DNA of 64,000 nt from Kappaphycus alvarezii (GCA_002205965.3 NADL03000596.1:930001-994000); one strand, 5' to 3'; shown: positions 46,660 through 60,003, counted from the stretch's first letter. The notes: a model not told the origin generated them from the letters alone. Made by a program: numbers and translations.

Positions 46660-47390
46660 CAGGACCCTACAGGGTAAAGGAAGTTAATGATGACAACGTC
46701 GTTATCCAAGATGGAGACATTGTTGAGCGCGTCTCAAGAGACCGAATTGAATTAGCCCCAAGTCCCTTGGATAGGGCTCCCGAACCGCGTATTAACGCAC
46801 CCACCGTCTCTGAAGTGACTCCGCAACAATCTACTATCAGTCGAACGACACCAAGTGGTATTCCATTAGGGAGTACAGTAACACGAGGTCTTGCAGACCT
46901 CCCAAATGAAAGTTCCAATAAGAAACAAACACAGGAATTTTTCCTGACGCCATAACCAGGGTATTAGACCCTACTTTTACGCCTAATGACCAGCCTGGTC
47001 AAACCAGTGACTCTGAGGAGTCAAACGCCTCTGTAGAGGACGTCCAAGAAACTGCCGAACGGTCACAGGATATCTTACGAAGAGACAACGTGGTCCAGGA
47101 CTCCACGACCAACGAGGATGAACCTCCTCGCCTACACGAGACTAATAAGTTTCAAGACACGGCTACAAAGCCACCTCGTCGCGTGACTAGAAGCCAGGCT
47201 CTCCAACGTTTTGAACGACCAGACCCATTTCCAAAAGGACAACACAGAATATGTAATTGATCAAATTGTTGATCACGGCCAAGCCGATGACAGCGAAATC
47301 TTATACCAAGTCCATTGGTACGATTACCCTGCGGACGCCGCCACATGGGAACCTATAACAGGTTTGCCACGATCAAAATTGGTTTCATAA
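46660..47390 (+). pseudogene. Integrase tail and chromodomain
   Basis: 46660-46955 continues the integrase C-terminus (VATGPYRVKEVNDDNVV) into a Pro/Ser/Thr-rich linker. The frame 47247-47390 is a chromodomain: YVIDQIVDHGQAD, YQVHWYDYP, then AATWEP, ending at a TAA. Such domains direct chromovirus integrase to histone marks. This and the element at 1-1530 carry chromodomains of different sequence, so they are separate lineages. Confidence 0.75.
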
Positions 47391-48779
47391 TACAAGAGGA
47401 AAAAGTTGCCCTTACCGGCCAATTTCAACGATGCCATTGATGGGTAAGTGAAATGCAAGTTGAAAAGCAACTGCGCATTTCGCTCTTCAGAAGGGGAAGG
47501 GGTTGGAATTTGCTTTGCCCAACTCGCATTTGCTTTTGAAGCATCACACACTTCACCCATCAGGGATAGCACCAATGCTCAATGAGCCCATGAACATAAT
47601 TTGCATTAGCAAATTGCAAAGTTGTATTAGCAACACGATAAGATATCCTATTTGGATTGTTGAAGAAGTAGACTGTAGAAGTCTTGAGATGTTGTTGCTT
47701 GATGAAGCAAGATTTACCTCGAATCGAGGACTGACTACGGCTTTTATAGACGTTTTACAAATGGAAGACCATTGTCTTTTGGGTAGCTACCCACTATAGG
47801 AGGCACATTAATATGTTCTAAGAACATTGGAGACGTTGCAAACGTCGGGTTAACATTTACCCACCATGGCGGGGCTACAAAAGAGAACCGCTCAAGGCCA
47901 ATTGATTTGGATTGTTTTATTTGGATTAGATTTTAATCTGCCGCCATTTAGCCATAACAGCTATTTGCAAGTGCCAAGTGGCACCAGTACCAAACGAATT
48001 ATTTTCGTGACGTAATAGTGTGCAATTGCACACAGCAATGTATATCAGAACTTATGATAAGAATACAATACTGCACACAGTACACTGTGTTCTGAGCACA
48101 GTGCTCTCACCAAGCGGGAGAAGAACTCCGAACGTCATGATGGTCTATCGCAGACCTTGTTTAACAAGAGCGTGAACGCCAACAACTCCCACGAGGGGAG
48201 CCATGAAATGACTTCGTCAAGTCAGATTAGCGTCATCAACGGGAGGATGAGCTCGTTCATCGGTGAATGATGACGCAAGTCCTTTGAAGATGACGACTAT
48301 GGTCCTCATTGAAGGAGTTACAACCGTTCCTTTTAGGAATTTTGATATCATTACCTTTGATAGGTCTCATGTGTGCTCTATGGGAGCAATGTCAACCGGA
48401 ACTCCCAATTTCCCCCGGCATATCTTGTTGATGCTGACCTCACTCGGTTGAGTGAACTTCGAAAGAACTTGCAAGGTCGAGCTGCTTGCCAAGAACTATA
48501 ATAGTTGCTCAAGGCATGGGTGAACGCCCCAATGATAAGAACTCATCAAGAGTTTCACACCATGGTTACTGTAGCTCGCATGGTCCAGTTGCGTTCTACA
48601 TGCCGCGTCGTCTGGATGCTTCAAAGCATCTCTGCAGTGTCCCCGATGGGTGATTTCAATTTGGAGCTACAGTTTCTCGGCGGTCTTCATGAACGGTTTT
48701 GATGGTGTTACACCTCTTTTTCCGACAAACTGGCGTACCAGTTTCAATTTACACTAGGGTGTATACTACACCAACGATT
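47391..48779. other. Spacer in the LTR element, no supported gene
   Basis: Short plus-strand frames (for example 48263-48451 and 48505-48702) show no recognisable family. This extra spacer after the chromodomain is longer than a standard gypsy element would need. Confidence 0.4.
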
Positions 48780-49170
48780 AGGAATGTCGATGCGACACAC
48801 GATGCGACAACGCAAAAGCGCTCCGTGCTGTAAGAGCACTTCTGTAGGAAGCTCTAGCTTCACGTCTGCAGGTATCCATGACGGATACAGTACCGAGGCT
48901 CAAGCCTCTACCTCTACGACAAAACGCTGTGCTACGACAGCAAACTGCGGGGAAGTTACAACTTTAAACTGAGAAGATCCATGAGGATACGGTACTGGTG
49001 CGGCAGCATCTATGTTTGCTACTCAACGCACCTCGTGCAGCAGCACACCGACACGAAAGCTTTAAGCTTTCACTGATACAATCCGCTCGGATACTGTACT
49101 GATGCTCATGCATCTACGCTAATGCATCGCGCTCTGCACACCTAACACTAAGCTATTAAGCTAACGCTAT
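48780..49170. repeat. Degenerate tandem repeat of about 95-100 bp
   Basis: Three to four units align by a shared core of the form ATCC..(C)GGATAC.GTAC...GCATCTA and a distal TTAAGCT/AACTTTAA part, starting near 48878, 48978 and 49082, with a weaker unit from 48780. Divergence is high. Such arrays often sit in the untranslated part of LTR elements. Confidence 0.5.
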
Positions 49171-49343
49171 AGTAGGTATTCCAAATTTCAAGCAAACAAA
49201 GTTTATTCAACATAAGTAACTACCTTCAAGGTAGAAACAAGGCCTTTGAAAGGCACAATTGACCTAATGGTCACAATTGGAATCGCCCATGAGGGGCATA
49301 CGCATACAACGCGAAGAAGTGTTCCCATTTGGGGGTGACAAAG

Positions 49344-51308
49344 TCAAGAGCTTTTAGAGCTCGACTGAGGTTTGGAAAGGCCCGATGAACGGGATTGTCG
49401 CAAGCTCTGCATAGCATTTCTGAGCTGTGTCTTCAACTCTGCAAGAGGTTTTTCCAACTCCTTTTCGGAGTAACCAAGGTCCTTCAGAAAGGAATGAACA
49501 ACATCAGCTTCGGATGGAGCTGCGGCTGTGGGAGCCGAATTGTTAGTACCGGCACCGGTCATTGTGACGTTTCCGTCATTTTTATCACCTGCCTGAGGTG
49601 CAGTCTCGTCGACCTCGACGTACTCATTTCCCGCAGTGGGATTTCTGGATTATCTGCTGGAGCAGCAGGAGGAGGACTATCGCCCTCAAGGGCCATGGCT
49701 GAAAAAATGGGTCCTGTTGAAGGACCCGGAGTAGATTGATGGATGGCCATCGTGGCCGCATCTTCCGGTGGCGCAATTCGCCCTTCCGTTGCCTCCAAAG
49801 GCGTTACAAGTTCTCCTTCCAAGGGTTGTAATAGACGTAATCGCCTGAGTTAGGGTCGTTCCGACCAGGAGAAAAATGATGGCGGCTGCCGCCCTGCGAA
49901 CGAGAGTTCCACTGCAATGGAACCTCATCCCACTTGATTGATTCGATCTTTGTTAATAGCCGCTTGACCTCGGCATCGTTATCTTTTCCTCCAAGATTAA
50001 TACTCATATGCAACTCCATCCACGAGATTAATTTCGATGGTAGGAACCATAAGCGCCATGTGTCGTAGACATCCCACAGTAAGAAAGCAGCATGCTTCAC
50101 GCAACACTCTGTCAAAAATTGACACCATATCCCATGATTGGGATCGGAGAAATAAGAACCGAAGTAGGTCAGTAACGGTCCGAGTTCGGACCACAAGCCT
50201 TGACAAACCTCCAACCGAGGCCAGTAAGCAGGTACTACCTGATATCGATGGCCCAGATGCTGGGTGCAATGGCTTCAGCCTCTCGACATTGATAAGGGAT
50301 CAGATATTCCGTCTCATCACGTGTACCACGCTCGAGTCTTACCGTGTTCTTAAAGAACGGTTTATGATTCCGCTTCTCTAAGCGAAAGAACATAGGAAGA
50401 ATGGCATCTTGCCAAAAGATCGCATCCTGGCGCACACCGCGGACCCCGCGCAAGCTTTTGTCAATCACCTCAATAGGTGCCAGTTCGTCTGTTCCCAGAC
50501 TAAAGATACTGTCGCCCCAAAGGCGTTCTCCGTTGGTCTGGAAGACCCAGGTATCCGCTCCCAAAGAGCGCGAAATCGGAGTGCCTCCAGGCAATAACGC
50601 CAGACGGTCCAAGACCGCACGTATGAAGCGCCGACGCGCACGAATGACAGGCTCCGCAGGGGAAATCTTAAGGGCCTGAGGAGGCAAAGCGATATGGTTC
50701 AACCAATCTTTCGTGAAAATCGCCTCCCAAGGCACGTTGCAGGGTAAGAAGTCCGACCCATCACAGTAATCTCGCCTAATGCGAAGTCCATTTAGCACGC
50801 CCCGTGGGCAAAAGTATGGAGCGTACACATGCGCATCGATTTCGTAGCGAGGATCGCAATTCGCAATCTCTGTTGCAGAGGAATAAGACCAGTCCTCTGG
50901 GACATCGTGAGTTGATTTATTTTCGTAGGCTTGCGAAGCCATTTTTGTTTGATCCTTCGGAGGACGGTTGTGGAATGCGCAATCCTTGAAAGGATTAGTT
51001 GAACTGACAAGAACTCTTGAAGAGTTGTGATACGATCGTATATTAGGATTTGGTTGGGTTGATCGACCAGGAGGTCGGAAGGTAGGACGTTGAGGGCGCC
51101 CAGGCCCGAGTTCAAATACCGATTTTTCGGCACGCCCAAATGAGCCTGCAGGTCTAATTACAGTGAGGTCGCGCACGACCACCTTTTTCTGTTGACCCCG
51201 ACGGGTTTCACAATATTTTGGCGCCAACCGCCCTGGATATTCAACACACCAGGTGTTCGCAATGAGGAGAACGACTCCTGTGAGACTGGCGACGACGCCT
51301 TCGGAAAT
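49344..51308 (-). pseudogene. Antisense reading region of the LTR element, unrecognised product
   Basis: Between the chromodomain and the 3' LTR the minus strand is open over nearly 2 kb, in pieces: 50235-51308 in one frame (357 codons, first ATG at 50942), then 49804-50214, 49559-49822 and 49344-49562 in other frames, about 650 codons if continuous. The segment before the first ATG is basic and Pro/Arg-rich (RPQRPTFRPPGR). The middle looks globular and Trp-rich (VPWEAIFTKDWLNHI, ADTWVFQTNGERLWGD, FLPSKLISWMELHMS). The end is Pro/Ala-rich followed by a helix (KDLGYSEKELEKPLAELKTQ). No known domain was recognised: it is not RT, integrase, protease or a CCHC gag. Some plant gypsy and copia elements carry extra antisense ORFs at this place, function unknown. 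Three frame changes make this copy defective. Confidence 0.6.
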
Positions 51309-51647
51309 TTATCACCCTTACCAGGCACTGTAGCCGGGGATGTGATAAATTGGTACCTTTACCAGGTAAGGCTGACAACTGATTGAGGGCTTCTATAGTT
51401 GAATTATAGTCTTAAGAAGACGTCGTGTGTGCTTTGACACCATTCACGGTAGGATCGGACCGATTTCAGTTTTGACTTTGGTAGGCCTCGCGCCACCATT
51501 CACCAAACTTGTCTTGCCCAGACCCGGTCATAACTTTGAAAGTTTTAAACCACAAATCACCCGACGACGGGTAAGTCTTTTCGAAAAAGGCGACGACGCC
51601 ACGCTTTGCTTTTCAGAAGCTGAATTTACCCCTGGGCCTGCGCGCTC

Positions 51648-51659
51648 AGAAGGGGGAGA
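51648..51659 (+). other. Polypurine tract of the LTR element
   Basis: AGAAGGGGGAGA ends exactly where the 3' LTR begins. This is the plus-strand primer site. Confidence 0.9.
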
Positions 51660-52436
51660 TGTAGTGCAATAGCACTTTGAATGATATAGAGGTTACAATA
51701 ACCCGAACTAGTGTTCGAAATTCGAACTGTGTTTGTTGGCACGTGCCACCTGTTGTGTTAGCACTCTTACCGTGACTGTTTACAGTAGACTGACCCCACT
51801 GGGCCGAATAGTGGTCCAATAACTGACCCTGATAATTATTTATTGCTAACAAGCTATTAGAGCGACACGTGTCCTACCTAGTAACTGGAGAGCTCGCCTA
51901 ACGAGCTCACTTCTAACTTAGTATTTATTACTTGGCCTGAGTGCCACCACTAGTAAGCAAGGTACCGGAGGTACCGTCTTCTTCACCGTTGTTCGGTTTT
52001 GGCTCTAGTTGTTGCTCCTACAACGTCACGCTCCTGTTAGTTCAGGCTCCCGTACTTGCAGCTATAGTAGCAGCTATCCCCTTCGGCCCCTGAACGCCAG
52101 CTTGGCTTAGTAGCCTGTTCATTGCTGTCAGGTTTGTACCTTTTTGGTGTGTTTGTCCCTATAGGGAGGACGAGTATCCCTTGTGTCCTGTTGCGCCGAG
52201 GACGAGTATCGGTGGCTCTTGCCCTTTGTGGTATCTTACGTAGAAGGCGTATCAACTCTTTTTGCCCATTCTTTCCCGTTGCTTGTCAAAGCCTCTACCA
52301 CTGGAGTTCCTAGAACTCTCGAGCTACTACCCTGCAGAGGGAGTGAAGAGAAAGCGGCGTCGAACACCGAGTAGTCATTGCCTTACGCAATAGGGAGCCT
52401 TACCTTTCTAGGTCGAGTTCGGTGCATTGCACTACA
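51660..52436 (+). repeat. 3' LTR
   Basis: 777 bp, the same length as the 5' LTR and differing from it at about seven single bases by eye (roughly 0.9%). It begins TGTAGTGCAAT, ends ATTGCACTACA, and is followed by GTAAG. Confidence 0.97.
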
Positions 52437-52643
52437 GTAAGGTCGGGTTTAGGGGACTACAGTAAACTTCCACCAACAACCTTGCTGCGTGCTAGACGTG
52501 GCATACCTTTTGGGCTGTAATACTACACATAACAGTTATTGTAAATATTGGAAGGGGTTACTTTATATTTTTTCCCCTTTTCACTCTCTCTTTAATTTTT
52601 CTTTTCTGCTGTTTTCTTCAATTACTGAATTCTAACCCTATCC

Positions 52644-52841
52644 TTAGCCCCGGCGTTTGTCGTTCAGGAATGCAATCATTTTACAGTGTTTCTTGCTGAC
52701 GAGGTGCTTATTAAAATCGATTTGTCGGGCGAAAAAGATGTCGCACTCCTTGAAATTATAGGGATCGCGGGCGTCAGTCTTCCTCCTTACCGCTCTCTTA
52801 TGCCATCCTTCTTGGTCGTGGACCCTTTTTTTTGTTTTCAC
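52644..52841 (-). pseudogene. Degenerate C2H2 zinc-finger remnant
   Basis: The 65-codon frame reads FKECDIFFARQIDFNKHLVSKKHCKM. It keeps one Cys, the DFNKH...KKH helix with both His positions and a basic tail, but lacks the first Cys of the usual pair. It resembles U1-type C2H2 fingers and the remnant at 30599-30784. A neighbouring minus frame (53054-53257) is acidic and Ser-rich, as at 30 kb. Confidence 0.4.
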
Positions 52842-53160
52842 TTAAGAAGTCCTGATCGCAAAACTCGCTCTAATACTACTCACGCTTCCTCTGCTGATTT
52901 ATAGTCTTCCTTTCCTTTCGGAGGCTACCTTAAACTCTTTGGTGCAGTCTTGGCCGAATTTCATATGCCTACTCTTCGATGAGGTTGCTGTTGACGCGTC
53001 GAGAGCAGTAATACGGTGAGAGGGTGGGATTTAGAAGAGGAAGCACCTAAGCTTCACTTCAAAACGGTAGATCTACTTGAGTAGGAATTGTACTCAGAGC
53101 CTGAACCCTCTCCGTCGGACTTCTCGGCTTCTTCATCCACCAGCGGGTGCCTAGGATATC

Positions 53161-53172
53161 GGGGGGGGGGGG
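53161..53172 (+). repeat. Poly-G run
   Basis: Twelve consecutive G residues, the longest homopolymer of G in the window. Confidence 0.95.
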
Positions 53173-56100
53173 TGGGCATGAATTCATCATCGTGAAATTT
53201 TGACACGACACCAGCGTTTGTCCCAGTATCTCGCTTGCATGCGCTTACGATTTTCAAGTTGGGGCTGGCCGATACTGTAACGTGAAATTTTCGTCCTGCA
53301 GAACATACGATTGCTGGTCGCTTTTAACTAGCAAGAAGCCGAATATAAAATAGTTAAAAGAAAAAAAACAGCCTAAATATTACACCAAAGTTACCCTCGG
53401 CCCCCTTTCAATTCGCCGAGACAACGCTCCACAAAGTGTGCAAACGCTTTATTTAATTCTCTACCAAACCACGGTCGCTCGAAATATGCCTGTTCTAGGC
53501 ATCTTAAGTTGGAGTAACAACACCTGTAGAGGCCTTCTTAGTCAAATAGAAAGCCCCAATAAGCCATTTACTCGCTCGTTAACTTTTAACGACCAGTATC
53601 GCCCAATAAAGTGGATTGTTGTCCTTAGTGGTACATGATTGTCCGTTCTACCGTCAGTTGCGGCTTTTTTGAAACATTCTAGTGGAAGTACTAGAAAGTT
53701 TAAAGTTAACCAACTTCCTCTCTCGTACGCGAGGCAGCATACAGCGATTCCATTGGGAATGAGATACCTCGACGCAGTGCACAAACTGTCGATTCTTTTA
53801 ACAGCATTACTTATTGCTTTCTATTGGACTCCCTGAGCGACAAAAAGTGGGTTCAAAGGTTACATCAACTTCAAAATAAGCCGCATATGCTTTGAACCCA
53901 GTTTTGATTAAACAAAGATTTCACTGTGCTATTTTGAGTACGGAAGTAAAAAATGCTCATGAAACGTGCTGGGGAACAAGTGGAAGCACATAAAGATAGG
54001 AGCTCAAACGTAGAAGTTTTAATACTAAACATTTTAGCAAATACATACAACTGTATTCCCTTTTTAAGAACTCTTAGCATCATAAACGAAACTTAATGCA
54101 GCGTATGCTGAATTTCCTTCCTGTTCCATCTTGAACAGATCGTTCTATGTAATATTGGAACGGGTTTGCACAATTTTGAGCTGAGCGGGATTGAACATTT
54201 CCTTTTGAAAATTAATTGACTTACACTCTGCCCAAGGAAAGCTTAGAAGATTGAAATTGGTGAGTCCTTTTCCTCATTGCTGTCTTTCGAATAGCAAGAG
54301 GATTATATAATCCCAAAATTTATCAGTGATCAACAACGTCGTCGCAAAAAGATGCAAAGCACGAGCCGTACGGGCAGGAATGAACTCATTTGCAGAAGCA
54401 AAGGAAGCAAGTCAATGAAGGGGAATAGTTTCAAAATGGCGTAAGTGAATAAGTTGAATACTAACTTACATTACATGTAGCCCATGCGAGCAGCCCATTT
54501 GTACTACAATTGAATTGTAGCACAAAAAATATCCTTTGAATATAAAAAAGTGCCTCAAATTAGTAAAACAATTCCCGAAAAAAGGACAACAACCCAACAT
54601 AAGTCGCTATAAACATGGAAAAAATGCTCCCCACCTCAACATACGAAGGGGCAATCTACAATCTATTCAAAAAAATAGGCCGAAGAATGCATAATTGGCA
54701 ATCTCAGAAATCCGAATACGTACCTTAAAAGGAGCATCCTTATAAACAGTAATTGAAAAATAAAAATCTCGCAGCTGAATATTGTTCATTTCTTCTCACA
54801 TAAACCAGAATGAAGAACTGCACACTAGACAATAAATTATACCTTGACCACATCACGTGAACAGAAACTTTGAAAGTACCGCCATAAAATATAAACGAAA
54901 GACGCTAGTTTCAAGCAATCGTCCGTGGCATTTGGTTGCTGACCTTTTAAGCTCTACCCGGAATACTATTTGCTCTCCAAACCCTAGTAGAATGCAGGCA
55001 AAAACACCAAATTCCCTGGTATAAGCTAGTGAAGAAGCGTGTGCAGTATTGGAAGCATACTCGGTCACACGAATTACATTTCCGCCAAAACTTCAAGCCA
55101 TAAGATACTCTCGCGCAAAATTTCACAATTTACAGCTACATATAATACGCTAATGACTGATAATGACTTCAAATTCAAGAAGAAGAAGAATCTTCTCCAT
55201 TTTGGAATCCCCCAAAATAGAATAGCCGCAAAAAACAAATGGCATGTAAATAAACATGCGACCTGAGTATTTAGTTAGATCCGAAGCCGTTCAAGAAACA
55301 GTCTTGATTCGGTTACTCAATGAAATTATACGCCAACAAAAGAGTGTATATTTATAATATCTAACGGGAGGCTTACTATGGAAAGCAGAAACATGATCAA
55401 AATATGTCATAAAGCCCTCATTTAAAACGCCAGAAAATAATTATATGGCAATTCAATACGTGTTAACAGAGGAAACGAACCATTAATAGTGACCAATACG
55501 ACCAGTAAAATCAAACGGCAAATAAATGGACATAAATGCGTCCCGCTGCCCTCCTCAATCAAGCTTTGTTTGACATCCCATTCTCATATTCGCAAAACAA
55601 TGCAATTCCACAGGAACACGAGCTTATGTCAACTTTTTTAGGAGGGACTTAAGAAAAATACCAAGAATTAAATCAGAAGACACAGTAGAATTAAACACAA
55701 AATGTCAACAGACTTTATTTATATGTAACAGTATAAAACAAAGTCTCGATATAGAGCTATAGAAAGATATTTGAGACATTGGTCTACGTTTGCGTTAGAA
55801 CTTTGAACCAGGACGACCTCCATGTTAGTAATTTATCTATATTTATTCACCAACAAATAGGAAACCTCAACTCAAATCGTGAGAAGCAAAAGTATGCGAG
55901 AAAAGGATTAAAAACACAGAAGGACACAAAAAACGGTAGCATTAAGTTTAGATCTGCTTTACGTTGAGCGCTCTTTCGTAATAATATAAAGAATCAAATG
56001 ACCAAACCCTAAAATTTGAAATTTGATTGGAACAAAACAGGATGAAGTTCATTTAGTATGTAAATATTATTTCTATTTATAAATTAGAAATGAGTTGTTC

Positions 56101-59100
56101 ACTTTGATAAGTCGTAAATGCAACAAGCAAGAGATAAACATTTCAGTAACTGATATTATGAAAAACGCATATATAAGACATTTAGACCATAGAAAGCTAT
56201 TATTTGCGCTTTTTATAACCTTGATTGGGCCTAAAGTAGAGGAAAGGTCCGAATAATTCCTTTAAAGCAACGGGCTACACATTCAGACTAAGTAGGGCGA
56301 ATTTACGATTAACTTAGAGCTAATTGCAGAAAAGACATATGCAAAATGTGTTGATTATGGCTTTTAATAATTCCGAAGCAAGTATCATTTTCGACAGAGT
56401 TATTATGAAATAGTAAATAATAATGAATTAGGCCTGCGATAAGTTGCGAAGCCCTACATTATATGGAAGAGTATTTATAAAACAATATGAGTTCCATAAC
56501 GGACTCTTATTCAGTTCTTCAGGAAAATAATTGAAAGGAAGTGGAGCGTTATAGGATTAGTAAAAATTGAAAAATGAAGCCGATAAATATGATAATAAGT
56601 AGTGACAAGCTTCAATATCTGGTAAAAAACTCAAAAAAATGTGTTTCATTCTTTTCTTCTGCATCAAATTTTAGTAGAGTAAAGATGACAGAGAAAAAAC
56701 TGATCAAGTTTAGAGTATAAGTATATAAGTATAATAATAGGCGCTGAAAATCCATCATCGTAGCGTTCGATTTTCTCTCATTTACGGGGTTCAGTACGAT
56801 AGAAAATATCATCGTAGTATATGAAATTAATATAAAAGAGTAGAAAGATTCAGGAATATGTGAATTTTCAACTGTTATCCACGAGTAAACATTTTCCTTC
56901 ACAAGCTCAACAAGATGTAAGAAATTTTTATTTATTTCGGAAAATTTTTAAAAAAATTGATTAGGCGCCTTCAATATTAAAGGATGGTCATCATTAGCGG
57001 CTAAATTTCGAAAGCGGAATTTTTCATTCCCCTTCCTTTCATGATGGATTTTTCATTTAGATAAGATACGAAAATTTTAGATTAAGATATAAACCATTGT
57101 TGAACGAATGAGTTTTTATAAAATATTTTGTTGAAGTTATCATCCCAGAATGGAAAAAATTCCAGAGTGTCAAGATTTTCGGTTCCATTGAGAAATATTT
57201 ACATTTAAGCGACGAACAGGTTACTATAAATATATTTTAAAGTATTATGAGAAAAGCGATAACAAAACAATTGAAAAGAAACGAAACAAATGAAAAAAAA
57301 TCTTCTGGTATATTACAAAAAGTAAAGAACATAATTGGAACCAATATGTGTAGTGTAATTAAAGGTAAAATCGGTCTCTAAATGAAAGCTACAAGGCCAA
57401 GAGTTTCCATTCCGACGCTAGTCCATTGCTAACTTTTCTTCCCTCTGGAGAAAAAGAATGGGCTTCTTTTTTGCAAAACAAAAAAAAGTAGCATCAATGT
57501 TGTCGCACAAAACCAAGCATTTTTGAACTGTAGCTTTGAAAGACATCGTTTTCATTGTTCTTTAATTCAAAGAAACTCATCTAAGTTTATGATTTTACAA
57601 TAAATTAAGGAAAAAATCCAATCTTTCGTGAATCAAGAGACGGAGAAATAAGTAATTACTTTCTGCTTTTGGACTATTCGATGAGTAAAACCGCAAATAT
57701 CAGCATTTTTTTCGTAATACTAAAATTATAAAACAAAATGTTGGATCTTGATATATTGAAAAGGGTAAAGTGTAAATTTGGATATTTCTGTTATGATACC
57801 AAACCTTATTTTTCTGTACTCTAATTAAGAATTGACCAAAAGTAATATAAAAAATATTGCTTTAACTACTATGTATTTTTATTATGACTGGTACTTGTGA
57901 TCCTGCTACTATGTTCTCTTACAGTAAAAGCGTTGAACAATAATTTTTTCGAAATTAAAAAAATGTTTTTGTGTCTTGGTTGGAAGTCTTTTATGCTCAT
58001 ATTCAACTCTTTTTGCTTACTTTCGTGTCATTTACATGCAATTATTCAATAGATCGAAACAAATAATGATAATTAACAAAAATAATTTTTGTCACTATCT
58101 TTTTCGGAGCTTTACTTGTCACCGTAAACTGTACTTCGACGTTACCTCAACTTTAGTCGTACTCTAAAAGCAGCGATCGTCGAGACCAGTCGTTAAAGAT
58201 CTATTAACTACTGTGAATGGAGTTCATGGTTAAAACAAGTACCCACTAAAAAGGATTAAAGTATGAAAAGCTTTTCTCGGAATTCTAAAGCCCAAATTTT
58301 AACCCTGGAACGACTCAAATTGAAAAAACCCTGAAATTTGAATTTAGAATAGACTAATTTGTTCGCTAAAGGAGTATAAAGTTTTAATATGAAAGAGGGC
58401 TCTTTTCTATAGGCTACAAAATTTATCTGCAGAAGTTTCAAATGGCTCAAGAAAGTAGAGAATGTAAAATATTGCTTCTTTAAAAGCTTTTTTTCATGCA
58501 GTACCGTCGGTGTAGGACAGATAAAATTATTTCTGACCAGTCTAGCCTCAAATCTGACGATTCGTGATTGTATGAGATAAAATCGCTCCCAGTATGCAAT
58601 GAAATCATTTTTTGAAATTAAAATAGTTCTTTGTTGGGGTTGACTGCATTTATGTAGTTGAGGTCGCTAATTCAGATATATATTTTCGGAAAATTCTTGA
58701 CTATTACTCAGAATTGCTGTAAAATATCTTTCAGGGCTAAAAATTATGCCTCTTGCTCGTCGCACTAACTCAATACTTTCAATTTTTTGTAGAATAGCTG
58801 AATGAATGAAATTTGGAAGGGGAAATGACGAAATATGAATCCCTAAAAGATAAACAAGAAGTGTTACGGATACTGTTTTATCTTGAATTACGACCATAAT
58901 TCCTTGAAACATACAATTTATGTCAAATGCGATTTAATCTTCCTATAATTGCGATTATTTATCGCCACTTCCCGAAAAAAAGGAAAAACTAATCACAAGT
59001 AGTACAGAGTTCCCAGAAAAATCTTTGGAGGAGTTTTATATGAAATTTAATTCTTTTGAAGGCAGCTGAGGCTCCATCTGCTGTTTAGTAATTCCAATCC

Positions 59101-60003
59101 ATTTTTCAAAGATATATCAACATAGAAGTTTCTACAAGTTTATTGACCGGTATCATTGAGAATATTCGCAAAGGACAACCTATTTTTTAAAAAATGTTAC
59201 AGTCAGGTTACATCTCCGTGAAGATGTGTCTTCTGGTGGCTTAAATAGGCCACGGCATATTACCGTATTGAAAGGTACAACAATGATGAACATATGAAGT
59301 TTGAACACCTTTATGCTGAATTTAGTCAACTGAACTATGAAAATTAATGAACTATTGTCAAATTAGATGCAGTGGGAAATTTTCATACTTCTTCTGGCAC
59401 TTAGACGTACCTATATTAATTTGTCAAAAATTCATGTGACAGAAGCATCTTTTCAGTAGAATGCAATGCAATTTGTCTACATTGAAACATAATGCCATTA
59501 GCTGATCTTGGTTTGTAAATTGAAATTTATGACAGAAAAATAAATTTCCTGTTTCCGATTAACTGTGTGCACACCCATATACAAATAAAACTTCTGACTA
59601 TTTACGCTTTTCGACGACAGAAAGAAGTCAAAATGTTTTTAAGTTCAGAAAAAGTTTCTATATATCATTGTTTAAAATAGACATACAGCGGGGGGAACTT
59701 TAGAAGGATGCAAAAATCTTCAATTATAAATCAAAATGATACAAGACAGTGAAACAAAATCAAGCTTATAGTCACATAAAAGGATATTTTCAGGTTAAAA
59801 GGCAAATGACAGTCTTTATTGTCCCATCTACGCTTAAAATGACTATTAAACATCCGGAAGTGGTTAAAACAAGCTTATAGGTAGAAAATCGTTCTGATTT
59901 GGACCATTTTATTTTGATGATTGACCTCTGAGATCTTCAAAAGAAGAAGTATTTCTCAAATCTTAACACAGTTCCCTAAAAGAACCTCCCAGTTGTTATT
60001 CAT

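Larger units (their letters stand above)
40251..52436 (+). mobile_element. Complete Ty3/gypsy LTR retrotransposon with chromodomain and antisense ORF
   Basis: Two 777-bp LTRs bound a 10.6-kb interior. The order is LTR, primer-binding site, gag-like region, protease, RT, RNase H, integrase, chromodomain, about 1.9 kb of non-coding and repeat sequence, a minus-strand reading region, polypurine tract, LTR. RT before integrase and the terminal chromodomain mark it as a Ty3/gypsy chromovirus. The LTRs differ at only about seven positions, so the insertion looks recent, yet the interior is broken by many stops and frameshifts. It may have been copied in trans by a relative. Possible 5-bp target duplications ATAAG/GTAAG match at four of five positions. 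Confidence 0.95.

Noticed and set aside
47391-48779. env-like third gene of a gypsy element
   Set aside because: No signal peptide, transmembrane pair or cleavage-like site is seen in the plus frames.
40246-52441. Perfect target-site duplication of the LTR element
   Set aside because: ATAAG and GTAAG differ at one base, so it is reported only as a possible duplication.
53438-55266. Several 60-80 codon ORFs in the AT-rich tract
   Set aside because: Lengths are within chance expectation and none shows a motif.
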